Positions 1 through 8,087 of a stretch of DNA of 18,318 nucleotides are shown in pieces. The DNA is taken from positions 1 through 18,318 of the forward strand of contig DFIS01000040.1 of NCBI GenBank assembly GCA_002372175.1, read 5' to 3'. Within the stretch, counting starts at the first letter, position 1; each line of letters starts with the position of its first letter. The notes under the pieces are model-generated. The model had not been told where the DNA came from, searched no databases, and was given only the letters and a program-made list of their open reading frames with translations. This DNA is from Solobacterium sp. UBA3691. GTDB lineage: Bacteria; Bacillota_I; Bacilli_A; Erysipelotrichales; Erysipelotrichaceae. A program made the translations under genes and the position numbers.

Positions 1-2
1 AT

Positions 3-92
3 CAGGCAGAATACACTCGTATTCAGTTGATCAAAGCCTGCCGCATGGTTAAGCAGTGCGTAATAAACATGCTTGCGGAGGTCATATGTTAA
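3..92 (+). CDS. C-terminal end of an unidentified gene (partial)
   Basis: Only the last 29 codons lie in the window, in frame 3, ending with TAA at 90-92. The other two forward frames are closed by stops at 28-30 and 50-52, so this is the only open forward frame at the left edge. The tail reads QAEYTRIQLIKACRM and ends LAEVIC. It overlaps the ATG of the next gene (86-88) by a few bases, and that gene's Shine-Dalgarno (GGAGG at 77-81) lies inside this reading frame, which suggests translational coupling. No family can be assigned from so short a piece. Confidence 0.4.
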   Translation, partial: QAEYTRIQLIKACRMVKQCVINMLAEVIC

Positions 93-310
93 CTTTATTG
101 AGTATCCACAACGGGCAGTCCTGCTTTATTACCTGGCTGATCGGTACGATCGGCAGATCCCTGATGCCTGTATTCAGTGACAGAGATCTTCCCCTGCGGA
201 TGATCCGCAATCTCGGGGACGGCGGGGTCATCATCAGCTACAATAATCACCGGTATGCGCTGGACGCAGATACCGCACAGTTCATCAAGGTATCCCTTGA
301 ACAGGCTTAG
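86..310 (+). CDS. FeoA-like small domain protein
   Basis: A 74-residue protein starting at ATG 86 with GGAGG five bases upstream; a longer in-frame start at 56 has no such site. The C-terminal half (GGVIISYNNHRYALDADTA, then FIKV) resembles the end of FeoA, the SH3-like cytosolic partner of the FeoB ferrous-iron transporter. The leading part matches the FeoA pattern only loosely, and the usual leucine-glycine turn is replaced by a longer stretch. No feoB is visible, though it could lie to the left. The gene is followed directly by an intrinsic terminator. The FeoA assignment rests on motif resemblance; another small SH3-fold protein is possible. Confidence 0.5.
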   Translation: MLTLLSIHNGQSCFITWLIGTIGRSLMPVFSDRDLPLRMIRNLGDGGVIISYNNHRYALDADTAQFIKVSLEQA

Positions 311-340
311 ACGTCATTGTTTCTGCAGTGACGTTTTCTT
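311..340 (+). terminator. Intrinsic terminator of the FeoA-like gene
   Basis: A 9-bp stem (ACGTCATTG with CAGTGACGT, one G-T pair), a 6-base loop, and a T-rich tail TTTTCTT. It starts one base after the stop codon at 308-310. Confidence 0.8.
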
Positions 341-346
341 ATACGC

Positions 347-370
347 AAAAAGGAAGGACACTGTCCTTCC
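347..370 (-). terminator. Intrinsic terminator of the DUF349 gene
   Basis: Read on the minus strand: GGAAGGACA, a one-base centre, TGTCCTTCC, then TTTTT. It lies about 22 bases past the DUF349 stop codon and sits tail to tail with the plus-strand terminator at 311-340, so the two units are insulated from each other. Confidence 0.85.
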
Positions 371-392
371 TCTTCGTGTGTTTTATACTTTT

Positions 393-1760
393 TTACTTGT
401 CGAGTTTCTCGTTCAGTTCCTTGATATCGTTGGCGAGAGAATCCGCAACTTCACGCTTCTCTTCAACACGCTTCTGGATACCGCGGATACGGTCGAAGTC
501 CTCTGTTTCGTATTCCTTGATCTGGAGTTCTTCGATCTCGGCACGTACCTTCTTCAGGGTCTCTTCCTTACGGGTGATGATATCCTTGAATCTCTTCTGG
601 CTGTCTTCATGCTTGGCATCCCAGAACTTGTTCTTGGCCTCCTTGAAGGTCTCCCACAGTGTATCATTGCTGTCTTTACCGGAGAATCCTGCAGCCTTCC
701 ACTCCTTGTCGATCTCCTTCATTCTTTCGGTGATCTGCTTGGAGAAATCAGACTTTTCAACGATCTCCTTAACTTCATCGATCAGTTTATTCTTGATCTC
801 TGCGCTCTTCTTCTGTGTTTCTCTCATCTCACTGAAGAAAGCCTTGCGGTTGTCAAAGAATGTCTTTCTGAGTTCACTGAACTGTGCCCAGAGACCATCA
901 TCGAATTCACGGCCTGAACTTCCGGCTTTCTTCCATTCTTCCATCAGTTCATTCATCTTCTCACCGGCTGCCTTGAAGTTTGTGCTCTTGATGACTTCCT
1001 TAGCCTGTTCGATGATCTCTTCCTTCTTCACCTTGCTGGCAGCTCTGATCTGATCCAGGTTGGCAAAGTACTCTTTACGCTTTGCATTGAAAGCGTTGGA
1101 ATACTCCTTGAACTGTGCCCACAGCTCATCTTCCATACTGCCTGCGGAACGGATATCTCTGAACTCGCGGCGCAGATTCTCAAAAGCTGCCTGAGTCTCT
1201 TTCCAGCTTGTGGATTCAGCCAGTTCCTTAGCTTTCTCAATGATCGTCTGCTTATCGGCGATGTTGCGCTTGATCTCTTCCTGATGTGTGCTGTGAGACT
1301 CTACGAGCCGGTTGAACCATGCCGCATTGCTTGCCTCTTTCGGTGTGTTCCAGTTCTTGATCGTCTCCCATTCCTGCTTCAGGGCTTCGAACTTTTCTTC
1401 TGCATCAGCATCTGTGCTGTCTTCTAAAGCAGCCATGGTACGGCAGATCTCCTGCTTTCTGTCGATAGCCGCAATCATGTCTTCAAGCGCATGATCGCCG
1501 CTGTCTGTAGTGTACTCGATCTCTCCGCCCTCAGATGCAGGCTTCTGTAAAGAGAACATGATATGCTCTCCGTCAATATCAATACCGAACCAGCGTCCGT
1601 GTCCGTCTTCCGCATCCTCTCTGGGCATGACAGGATTTCCGTCGGCATCCTTTGCACCGTACAGAACTTCCACGACACTGCCGCCGAATGTCCCCTCACG
1701 TTTACGAATGTTGATCTTCGCAAACTTTTCATCAAAATCTTTTAATTCTTTCCAATCCAT
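393..1760 (-). CDS. DUF349-repeat coiled-coil protein
   Basis: A 455-residue protein without signal peptide or membrane segments, so probably cytosolic. Residues 1-95 form a separate beta-rich N-terminal part (WFGIDIDGEHIMFS). After a helical linker there are three DUF349 repeats at roughly 165-233, 245-312 and 325-388. Each ends with the hallmark of a tryptophan/glycine turn followed by LWxxFxxxxxxFxxxR (for example LWAQFKEYSNAFNAKR and LWAQFSELRKTFFDNR). The last 65 residues are highly charged helix. DUF349 has no settled biochemical role that I can state. ATG 1760 is preceded by AGAGGAG at 7-base spacing. It lies 57 bases downstream of the MATE stop on the same strand with no terminator between, so co-transcription is possible. 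Confidence 0.85.
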   Translation of the reverse strand: MDWKELKDFDEKFAKINIRKREGTFGGSVVEVLYGAKDADGNPVMPREDAEDGHGRWFGIDIDGEHIMFSLQKPASEGGEIEYTTDSGDHALEDMIAAIDRKQEICRTMAALEDSTDADAEEKFEALKQEWETIKNWNTPKEASNAAWFNRLVESHSTHQEEIKRNIADKQTIIEKAKELAESTSWKETQAAFENLRREFRDIRSAGSMEDELWAQFKEYSNAFNAKRKEYFANLDQIRAASKVKKEEIIEQAKEVIKSTNFKAAGEKMNELMEEWKKAGSSGREFDDGLWAQFSELRKTFFDNRKAFFSEMRETQKKSAEIKNKLIDEVKEIVEKSDFSKQITERMKEIDKEWKAAGFSGKDSNDTLWETFKEAKNKFWDAKHEDSQKRFKDIITRKEETLKKVRAEIEELQIKEYETEDFDRIRGIQKRVEEKREVADSLANDIKELNEKLDK

Positions 1761-1817
1761 TTGAATACTCCTCTATCTGCGCAATATTACACTACCATAT
1801 ATTTTAGCCTATTTTTT

Positions 1818-3197
1818 TTAATTTACTAGTTTTGTTAAGTTGATTGCCCATTTATTTGATAATAATCTGCGCATTCCGAGCAATGCACGGACAACCTGCT
1901 CCATCTGAACGATCAGGAAGACAACGATAAAGTTCGTCAGGCCAAGCCACAGAACACTGATATATGCCAGCGGAATACCGACAGTCCACATGATACCAGC
2001 ATCCAGGAACATCAGATAACGGGAATCACCGCCGGAACGAAGCGCCGAGAAAATGACAACGATAAAGAGACGCATGGCGATCCTGAGCGAGGATACCCTG
2101 ACAACACCGACAGCGATCCTGTATACTTCCGCATCCGTCATGCCGAAGAGATCGACGAGAGGTCCCGCAAAGCCGGAGATCAGCACCACGAAAACCACCG
2201 CCAGGATCAGTGACATCGTAATGAAATAACGGCTCATGCGGATCGCGTCATCCCTGCGTCCGGCGCCGAGTTCGGCCCCTAGCATCATGGCAGTTGCGAC
2301 ACTGAGTCCGTTGCATATACTGAAGAACATTCGTGTGATCGTATTGCCTACATAGTACGCATCGGTGACCTTCGTACCAAGCAGTGCATATGCCTTGATG
2401 AACATGGATGAACCGAAGCCGAAGAATGCTTCATTGATGATCGTCGGGATCGTTCTTTGCATGATCGGACGGATAAAGCGCAGATCAAGGCTGAAGACCT
2501 GTTTCAAAGTACCGATAAAAGGCACTTTCAGGATCTTTGAAACGATCATATACGAAAACAGTGATACGTACTGGGCAATGACGGTACCGAAGGCTGCTCC
2601 GCGTACACCAAGGGCAGGAAAGCCGAATTTGCCAAAGATCAGCAGATAATTGAAGACGAGATTGCAGGTCATACTGCCGATACCGATCCACATCGGGATA
2701 TTGGTCTTGTGAATGGAACGGAACATGTGGTTGTACACCATGGCCAGAGCCATCGGTACATATGCATATTTCACGATCTGCAGATATAACAGACCGTCTT
2801 CGATGACTGCCGGGTCCTTGACATAGAAATGCATGATCGGTCTGGCAAAGAATAACGCAGCCAGAAACCACAGAAAGGTAATGATAAAGTTCAGGATCAG
2901 GGCTAATCCGAAGGTACGCTTCATGTTGCGGAAATCGCCGGCGCCGAAGAACTGTGCCGCAAAGATGCCGACACCTTCAAGCACGCCGAAACAGATACTG
3001 ATCGCAAGCTGTTCGAGCTGACTGCCGACACCGACAGCCGAGACTTTGCCGATCCAGGAGACCATCATCGTATCGACGATGCCCATGGCACTGCTGAGCA
3101 GCTGCTGAAGCATGGAGGGTATGGCAAGTTTTGCGGATTTGCTGTAGAACTCTTTATCGCCGAAGTACTTTCCGGGTTTTACGCTGATCTCTGTCAT
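1818..3197 (-). CDS. MATE family multidrug/metabolite exporter
   Basis: A 459-residue polytopic protein of the expected length (about 450) with some twelve hydrophobic segments in two homologous halves. Recognisable MATE stretches include AIPSMLQQLLSSAMGIVDTM near the N-terminus and GAELGAGRRDDAIRMSR in the second half. MATE proteins export cationic drugs or metabolites using a proton or sodium gradient; the substrate cannot be told from sequence. The start is taken as ATG 3197, with GAGGA five bases upstream. An in-frame TTG at 3209 overlaps that ribosome site and is less likely. The gene is minus-strand, like the DUF349 gene downstream of it. Confidence 0.9.
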   Translation of the reverse strand: MTEISVKPGKYFGDKEFYSKSAKLAIPSMLQQLLSSAMGIVDTMMVSWIGKVSAVGVGSQLEQLAISICFGVLEGVGIFAAQFFGAGDFRNMKRTFGLALILNFIITFLWFLAALFFARPIMHFYVKDPAVIEDGLLYLQIVKYAYVPMALAMVYNHMFRSIHKTNIPMWIGIGSMTCNLVFNYLLIFGKFGFPALGVRGAAFGTVIAQYVSLFSYMIVSKILKVPFIGTLKQVFSLDLRFIRPIMQRTIPTIINEAFFGFGSSMFIKAYALLGTKVTDAYYVGNTITRMFFSICNGLSVATAMMLGAELGAGRRDDAIRMSRYFITMSLILAVVFVVLISGFAGPLVDLFGMTDAEVYRIAVGVVRVSSLRIAMRLFIVVIFSALRSGGDSRYLMFLDAGIMWTVGIPLAYISVLWLGLTNFIVVFLIVQMEQVVRALLGMRRLLSNKWAINLTKLVN

Positions 3198-3294
3198 ATT
3201 TATCCTCAAGTGTTTCTATACTATCGTATTTTCCTACTGACCGCCATGGATTTACAACTGTTTTTTTACTGAGGACGGAATCTTTCGCGCATGA

Positions 3295-3321
3295 TAAAAC
3301 CGTCCCGCAATGCAGGACGGT
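3295..3321 (-). terminator. Terminator of the ftsEX / M23 / VanY operon
   Basis: On the minus strand: ACCGTCC, a 9-base loop, GGACGGT, then TTTTAT. It lies 11 bases after the stop of the VanY-like gene and closes the operon that begins at the promoter near 7186. Confidence 0.85.
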
Positions 3322-3331
3322 CTCAGTACTG

Positions 3332-4147
3332 TCAGTTGGTTTTTCCGTAGTATTCTTCCATGGTCAGACCGGAGGCTTTGATCCTGCCGGCTTCTTCAAC
3401 ACCGACATAGCGCCAGTGCCAGGGTGAACCCATGATACCGGTGATGTTTTCCTTACCGCTCGGATAACGCTCGATAAAGCCGTATTCATGTGCGTGATCC
3501 TGCAGCCATGTATATGTGGGATACCCGGCAAAGCAGGTGTTCAGTTCACAGTTTCCGCTCCAGTTGCCAAGATCTGCGGCCAAGCCGAGCTGATGTTCAC
3601 TGGCTCCGGGTGTCGCATCCATCAGTGATGTCTTCTGTTTGCCATAGCGGTAGAGATAGGTATTGTACAGTGAGGTCTGTTCCCTGTAGGAACGGTAGCC
3701 ACTGACAAGCTTCAGGGTAATACCGTCATTCAGGGCAGCACTCATCATCTTCTCCATCGCATCAGCTGCTTCGGAGCGCATCGTCTGCGGATGATCACTG
3801 CGGACATTGACCGTACGCAGATCCTGCGGCACGTAACTTGATGATACGGTATATGTCTTGTTCAGAAGACGGGTCATACTGTCATCACTGGTGATATCCG
3901 CATCCGGTACTGCCGGAGTCGGTGCCGGTGTGCTTTCCGGTGTCTGCTCCGGTGTTTCCTCCGGGGTTTCCGAAGGTGTATTCGATGCCGGGGTCTCAGG
4001 TTCGGCAGAGGCTGTTGCACTGGCTGTTGGTTTATCAGGTGCTGCCTGTCTGTTCTTCCCGAAGAATTTCAGATATGCCAATCCCATCAGGATCAGAGCA
4101 CACAGTACGGCGATCAGGGTGATCTTATTCTTTACACTTCTGTTCAT
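3332..4147 (-). CDS. VanY-type M15B D,D-carboxypeptidase-like protein
   Basis: A 271-residue exported protein: a membrane anchor at residues 9-27, a Thr/Pro/Glu-rich linker with TPEETPEQTPESTP-type repeats at about 38-82, then an M15B peptidase domain from about 95 to 268. Family motifs are SGYRSYREQ (149-157), the first zinc motif SEHQLGLAAD (H185, D192) and PWHWRYVG (H244). Members trim the terminal D-Ala of peptidoglycan stem peptides. The catalytic glutamate that precedes PWH in VanX and VanY (EPWH) is serine here (S241), so activity is uncertain. ATG 4147 has GGAGG four to five bases upstream, inside the end of the M23 gene, with one base between that gene's stop and this start, implying coupled translation. 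Confidence 0.85.
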   Translation of the reverse strand: MNRSVKNKITLIAVLCALILMGLAYLKFFGKNRQAAPDKPTASATASAEPETPASNTPSETPEETPEQTPESTPAPTPAVPDADITSDDSMTRLLNKTYTVSSSYVPQDLRTVNVRSDHPQTMRSEAADAMEKMMSAALNDGITLKLVSGYRSYREQTSLYNTYLYRYGKQKTSLMDATPGASEHQLGLAADLGNWSGNCELNTCFAGYPTYTWLQDHAHEYGFIERYPSGKENITGIMGSPWHWRYVGVEEAGRIKASGLTMEEYYGKTN

Positions 4148-4148
4148 A

Positions 4149-5555
4149 TCAACCTCCGAATATAGCTTCCGGTCTTACCCGGCACGGTGCACCGTTACCT
4201 GCTTCACAGCGCAGATTATACCCGGTCGTACCCCAGCCGGCATTGAAGGCCAGGTCACCGTTCCAGTTTGCCGCATATCTGGCAAAGTTATCAGCACTGC
4301 CGAGATAGTAGACTTCGATATGACAGTGCGGTCCCGAACTGTTTCCGGATGTACCTACAGAGGCGATACGGTCACCGGCACTGACAACGGTACCGGCCGC
4401 GATCGTCGTCCCCTTTAACAGATGGCTGTAGGACATGCCGTAAAGACCGCCGTCGACCTTGAACAGTGCGAAGACCTGATTGCCGCCGCCCCAGGCACCG
4501 CCGTATGTACAGCCGTTGCCGATATAGCCGTCATCACAGCCGTCGGTACTGTGCAGGATGACACCGTTGCCGGCCGCCACGACTGCTGTTCCCTTCGCTG
4601 CCACAAAGTCGGCACCAAGGTGCAGAGCACCGGAATAGTAGTGCCATGTACCGGCATTGGGATTGATACGTCCGCCGACGATCGGATATGTCCAGCTTCC
4701 GGCTGCTGTTACTTCGTTCAGTTTCTCGGTAATGTCAGCCATGGCCTGCTGGATCCACGCGATATTGGAAGCTATCTTGTTGCCCTGTGCCTGCAGTTCT
4801 GCATACTGTCTCTGCATTTCCTCTTCCAGCAGCTGTACCTGATACAGCAGTACCAGGATCTCCTGCTGTTTCGCAACAACTTCCTGTTTCAGCTTCTCGA
4901 TATCTTCCTTTTCCTTCTCCAGCTGGATCTTATCGTTATTCATCTTGTTGATGAGCACCTGCAGATCCTGCATCGTCTTCTCATCATAAGCCGTAATATC
5001 ACTGATACCGTTGGTAATACGGATAAAGTCATTAAAGCTCCTGGCACCCATCAGAATATCCAGATACGGATTCAGACGCATCGTCTCCTGCGTTCTGACC
5101 ATTCTATCCTTGATCTTCTCTTCGGCAGCCTGGATCTGTGCCTCACTCTCGGCGATCTCCGTTTCCAGCCTCTCGATTTCTTCCTGCTTGACCTGGATCT
5201 GTCCGTTATAAGTAGCGATCTCCGCATTCATCGTGTTGACCTGATACTGGTAGTTCTGTACCTGGGCACCGTATTCTGCCAGTTTCTCCGCTATCTCCGC
5301 TTTCTGAATATCCAGTTCATCGATCTGTTTCTGCAGGTCCTTGGACTGTGAAGCCATCTGCCGCATGAAGGCCGTACAGGACTTCTTCTGTGTAGGTGAA
5401 AGTGCTACACCGCCGTTGCTTGTACAGAGATTGATCCAGTAATCGGTATCGCTGAAATCATCCTCTGCCTGTACAGGTGCCATCGGCGCAAGGATACTGA
5501 CAGAAAGGATCAGTCCGAGAACTGCATATACTGTTTTGCGTACTAACGCCGCCAT
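4149..5555 (-). CDS. Secreted coiled-coil M23 peptidase (EnvC/PcsB-like FtsEX effector)
   Basis: A 468-residue protein with a signal peptide ending near APVQA (residue 30). A long coiled coil spans about 65-285, broken near 160-190, as in EnvC and PcsB. A LytM/M23 endopeptidase domain spans about 300-440: zinc ligands H312 and D316 (LHLGADF) and H412 (PHCHIEV), with catalytic-type H378 (YSHL). All key residues are present, so it is predicted to cleave peptidoglycan cross-bridges outside the cell. Several cysteines (44, 60, 340, 349, 411, 450, 458) are unusual for an exported Firmicute protein and may form disulfides. It starts inside the end of ftsX (13-base overlap) with GAGGT upstream. By analogy with FtsEX-EnvC and FtsEX-PcsB, its coiled coil should be controlled by FtsX. 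Confidence 0.9.
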   Translation of the reverse strand: MAALVRKTVYAVLGLILSVSILAPMAPVQAEDDFSDTDYWINLCTSNGGVALSPTQKKSCTAFMRQMASQSKDLQKQIDELDIQKAEIAEKLAEYGAQVQNYQYQVNTMNAEIATYNGQIQVKQEEIERLETEIAESEAQIQAAEEKIKDRMVRTQETMRLNPYLDILMGARSFNDFIRITNGISDITAYDEKTMQDLQVLINKMNNDKIQLEKEKEDIEKLKQEVVAKQQEILVLLYQVQLLEEEMQRQYAELQAQGNKIASNIAWIQQAMADITEKLNEVTAAGSWTYPIVGGRINPNAGTWHYYSGALHLGADFVAAKGTAVVAAGNGVILHSTDGCDDGYIGNGCTYGGAWGGGNQVFALFKVDGGLYGMSYSHLLKGTTIAAGTVVSAGDRIASVGTSGNSSGPHCHIEVYYLGSADNFARYAANWNGDLAFNAGWGTTGYNLRCEAGNGAPCRVRPEAIFGG

Positions 5556-6448
5556 CTCAGATACCTCGTTACAGAGAAATAACTGCCGATAAAACCGACG
5601 AGAATACCGATCACGCAGACAGCGCCGATAATATACCAGATGAACGGGAACGGTTCGATCAGTGTAAACATATTCGAGATCACGGCACCGCCGGTAAACT
5701 TATACAGATACTGATAGCCAAAGTAGACAGCTGCTGCCGGCAGGATGGAACCCAGGAAACCGATCAGGATACCTTCAACCAGGAACGGAGCACGGATAAA
5801 GCCGTTCTTCGCACCGACATTCCGCATGATCGCGATCTCATCGGCACGGGCCTGGATCGTCAGTTTGATCGTATTCTGGATCAGCGATATGGCAAGCAGT
5901 GAAAGCACCAGGGCAAGACCGCCGCCGAACAGACGGACCGTGCGCAGGGCTGTGATCAGCTTGACCGCACTGGAACCGCCGAAGTTGACACGGTACACAC
6001 CGGGGATCGTCTGGATCTCTGCTGCGATACCTTCAAGCAGGGATCCGTCACTGACCTCTACATAGTAGGCATCATGCATCGGGTTGTCATCACGGAAGGG
6101 TTCAAACGCTTCCTTTGTCTTCTCATCATTAAAACTGTTGATATAATATTCAAACTCATCAGCCTTGCTGGAGTAGTTGACTGAGGATACCCCTTCGATA
6201 TTCTGTATCGCTGTAGAGATCCTGCCCTCTTCCTCAGCAGACTCACTGCCGTAGTCCACCAGGACGGAGATCTGAACACTCTGTTCAAGTCCCTGTGTAA
6301 ATCTGCGGAAGTTAAATGTCAGCACCAGAAACAGGCTGATGATAAACAGTGTGATCGTTACTGCCAGTGAACTGGACAGAGCCATGGAACCATGACGGAT
6401 CACACCCCGGAAACCTTCGATAACAGGTCTGAATAATCTACTGATCAT
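5543..6448 (-). CDS. ftsX: Cell-division ABC transporter permease FtsX
   Basis: A 301-residue membrane protein with the FtsX layout: a cytosolic N-terminus, a first membrane segment (LFIISLFLVLTF), an extracellular domain of about 120 residues, then three further membrane segments. The FtsX motif IMRNVGAKNGFIRAPFLVEG lies between segments 2 and 3. It pairs with FtsE and transmits ATP hydrolysis to an extracellular murein hydrolase, here probably the next gene. ATG 6448 is preferred because GGAGG lies 11 bases upstream; ATG 6457 is only 2 bases from it. The start lies within the last codons of ftsE (overlap about 11 bases). Confidence 0.93.
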   Translation of the reverse strand: MISRLFRPVIEGFRGVIRHGSMALSSSLAVTITLFIISLFLVLTFNFRRFTQGLEQSVQISVLVDYGSESAEEEGRISTAIQNIEGVSSVNYSSKADEFEYYINSFNDEKTKEAFEPFRDDNPMHDAYYVEVSDGSLLEGIAAEIQTIPGVYRVNFGGSSAVKLITALRTVRLFGGGLALVLSLLAISLIQNTIKLTIQARADEIAIMRNVGAKNGFIRAPFLVEGILIGFLGSILPAAAVYFGYQYLYKFTGGAVISNMFTLIEPFPFIWYIIGAVCVIGILVGFIGSYFSVTRYLRWRR

Positions 6449-7130
6449 GGCGTGCATAACCTCCGTCTTCCAGGTCGGCTGTAATATGTCCGTGCTCAAG
6501 AACGATCGTTCTCTTGCGGTGCTTGTTTACAACTGCCATATCATGAGTAACCATCAGGATCGTTGTCCCGTATGCCTCATTGATCTTTTCGAGAAGATTA
6601 ATGATCTCATCCGACAGGTTGGGATCCAGATTACCCGTAGGCTCATCGGCGATCAGTACCTTGGGGCGGTTGGCGATCGCTCTGGCAATCGCTACACGCT
6701 GCTGCTGGCCGCCTGCCAGTTCATGCGGAAAAGCATTCCCCTTGTCATCAAGACCGACAAGGTTCATTACTGCTCTGACCCTTCTTCTGATCAGATCTTT
6801 ATCCATATTGATCACTTCCAGGGCATAGGCAATATTCTCAAATACTGTCTTTGACGGTAACAGACGGAAATCCTGGAAGACAACACCGATATTCCTGCGG
6901 TATACAGGAACCTTGGAATGTCTGAGTTTTCCGACATCGATGCCAACTACCTTGACGGTACCCTTTGTGGGTACTTCTTCTCCGTCAAGAAGTTTGATGA
7001 TCGTACTCTTACCGGCACCGGAAGGTCCGATAATATATACAAACTCTCCCTGATCGATCTTCATATTAATATCGTAGAGGGCATTTACACCATTCTTGTA
7101 CTTCTTATATACATGCGTACATTCAATCAT
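6438..7130 (-). CDS. ftsE: Cell-division ABC ATPase FtsE
   Basis: A 230-residue ABC ATPase of typical FtsE length. Walker A is GPSGAGKST (35-43), the Q-loop FQDFRLLP (85-92), the signature LAGGQQQR (138-145) and Walker B VLIADEPTGNLD (158-169), followed by a switch histidine in MVTHD. All are intact. It energises FtsX at the division site. ATG 7130 follows GGAGG at 7-base spacing, and it is the first gene of the four-gene cell-wall operon. The call is supported both by motif content and by the overlapping ftsX. Confidence 0.94.
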   Translation of the reverse strand: MIECTHVYKKYKNGVNALYDINMKIDQGEFVYIIGPSGAGKSTIIKLLDGEEVPTKGTVKVVGIDVGKLRHSKVPVYRRNIGVVFQDFRLLPSKTVFENIAYALEVINMDKDLIRRRVRAVMNLVGLDDKGNAFPHELAGGQQQRVAIARAIANRPKVLIADEPTGNLDPNLSDEIINLLEKINEAYGTTILMVTHDMAVVNKHRKRTIVLEHGHITADLEDGGYARHDQ

Positions 7131-7158
7131 CCGCTCACCTCCGTAAAAGGTCTAGTTT

Positions 7159-7186
7159 ATTATATAGCAGACACTGCTGTTTTCAA
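7159..7186 (-). promoter_or_regulatory. Promoter of the ftsE operon with internal palindrome
   Basis: On the minus strand: -35 TTGAAA (7186-7181), a 16-base spacer, -10 TATAAT (7164-7159). The spacer contains an inverted repeat AGCAG-ACA-CTGCT (7166-7178), placed where a repressor or spacer-twisting activator could bind. It lies in the 58-base gap between the YitT stop and the ftsE start. Confidence 0.7.
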
Positions 7187-7188
7187 AA

Positions 7189-8043
7189 TCATATGCGGGC
7201 TCCGTAGGTGAAGCCTTCCCCATGCATGTCTGTCGCATCTGTCGTTATGATAAAGGCTTTGTCATCAATACTCTGGATGTCCTCGATCAGTCTGCTGTAC
7301 TGGCGCTCCGATACAACACACAGGATGACCTTGCGTCCCTGTCCGCTGTAGCTGCCCACAGCGTCAAATACCGTCGCCCCTCTTTCGTACTTGCCGGTAA
7401 TGATCTTCGTGATCTTTTCCCAGTCATCGGAGATGATCTGTACGGACTTGGAAACCGTACCGCCGAAGGTCAGGGTCCGGGAGATCGATACCGAAGTCGC
7501 AAAGACCGAGACAAGACCGACCAGTACAGCCGAGAGATCATACGCAAAGTAACCCAGCAGGACCGTCAGTCCGTCCGTGACTGCCACAAGTGTACCGATC
7601 TTGATACCGGTGATCTTGTTGATGATCATCGGCGGGATATCCATACCGCCGGTACTGGCGCCTGCCCGCATGACGATACCGATGCCGATGCCGCCGAGCA
7701 GTCCGCCGTAGAAAGACGCCAGCACTTCCGGAATATCCGGGACATGAGCCACGGCTGTCAGGAAGCTGGTAAACACAGGATACAGCAGCGAAGACAGTGC
7801 TGTATTGATGAAGAAATCCCGGCCGAGAAAGATCGTTCCGACGATCAGCAGCACAAGGACCAGAAGATTTGCGACCAGTGTTTTGTTCAGTGTATATCCG
7901 AATAACGGATCGATCGCTACGGCTATACCCGCAACTCCTCCCGAAAGAATATTGAACGGAAGGATGAAATATACAACGGATACCGCCAGGATAAATGTTC
8001 CGGCAGCGATCTGCAGCACGGTCTTAAAGTTGAAGATTTGCAT
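7189..8043 (-). CDS. YitT family membrane protein (DUF161/DUF2179)
   Basis: A 284-residue protein with five to six membrane segments in residues 1-185 (including LPFNILSGGVAGIAV, and GASTGGMDI before a later segment) and a C-terminal soluble DUF2179 domain at about 215-280 (GRKVILCVVSERQYSRL). This order and length are standard for YitT proteins, which are common in Firmicutes and whose function is not firmly known. Start ATG 8043 fits the family's N-terminal length, but no Shine-Dalgarno precedes it and an extended -10 box ends only six bases upstream, so the mRNA may be leaderless. Confidence 0.9.
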   Translation of the reverse strand: MQIFNFKTVLQIAAGTFILAVSVVYFILPFNILSGGVAGIAVAIDPLFGYTLNKTLVANLLVLVLLIVGTIFLGRDFFINTALSSLLYPVFTSFLTAVAHVPDIPEVLASFYGGLLGGIGIGIVMRAGASTGGMDIPPMIINKITGIKIGTLVAVTDGLTVLLGYFAYDLSAVLVGLVSVFATSVSISRTLTFGGTVSKSVQIISDDWEKITKIITGKYERGATVFDAVGSYSGQGRKVILCVVSERQYSRLIEDIQSIDDKAFIITTDATDMHGEGFTYGARI

Positions 8044-8049
8044 ACAAGC

Positions 8050-8058
8050 ATTATAACA
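8050..8058 (-). promoter_or_regulatory. Extended -10 promoter of the YitT gene (leaderless)
   Basis: On the minus strand TGTTATAAT is a perfect TGn-TATAAT element. Its last base (8050) lies seven bases from the A of the start codon at 8043, so transcription should begin at or next to the ATG. The -35 region is weak. Confidence 0.6.
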
Positions 8059-8087
8059 TGTGATAAACTACTACTCACGGAGAGTTC

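Noticed and set aside
255..1053. Long plus-strand frames opposite the DUF349 gene
   Set aside because: Two overlapping leucine/serine-rich frames with no family features, explained by the codon pattern of the lysine/glutamate-rich minus-strand protein.
1761..1817. Terminator or riboswitch between MATE and DUF349 genes
   Set aside because: There is an AT-rich run but no stem followed by T residues on the minus strand, and the gap is too short for a riboswitch.
4422..5351. A 309-residue plus-strand frame opposite the M23 gene
   Set aside because: It is a low-complexity shadow of the coiled-coil coding strand with no ribosome site; the minus-strand gene has complete M23 motifs.
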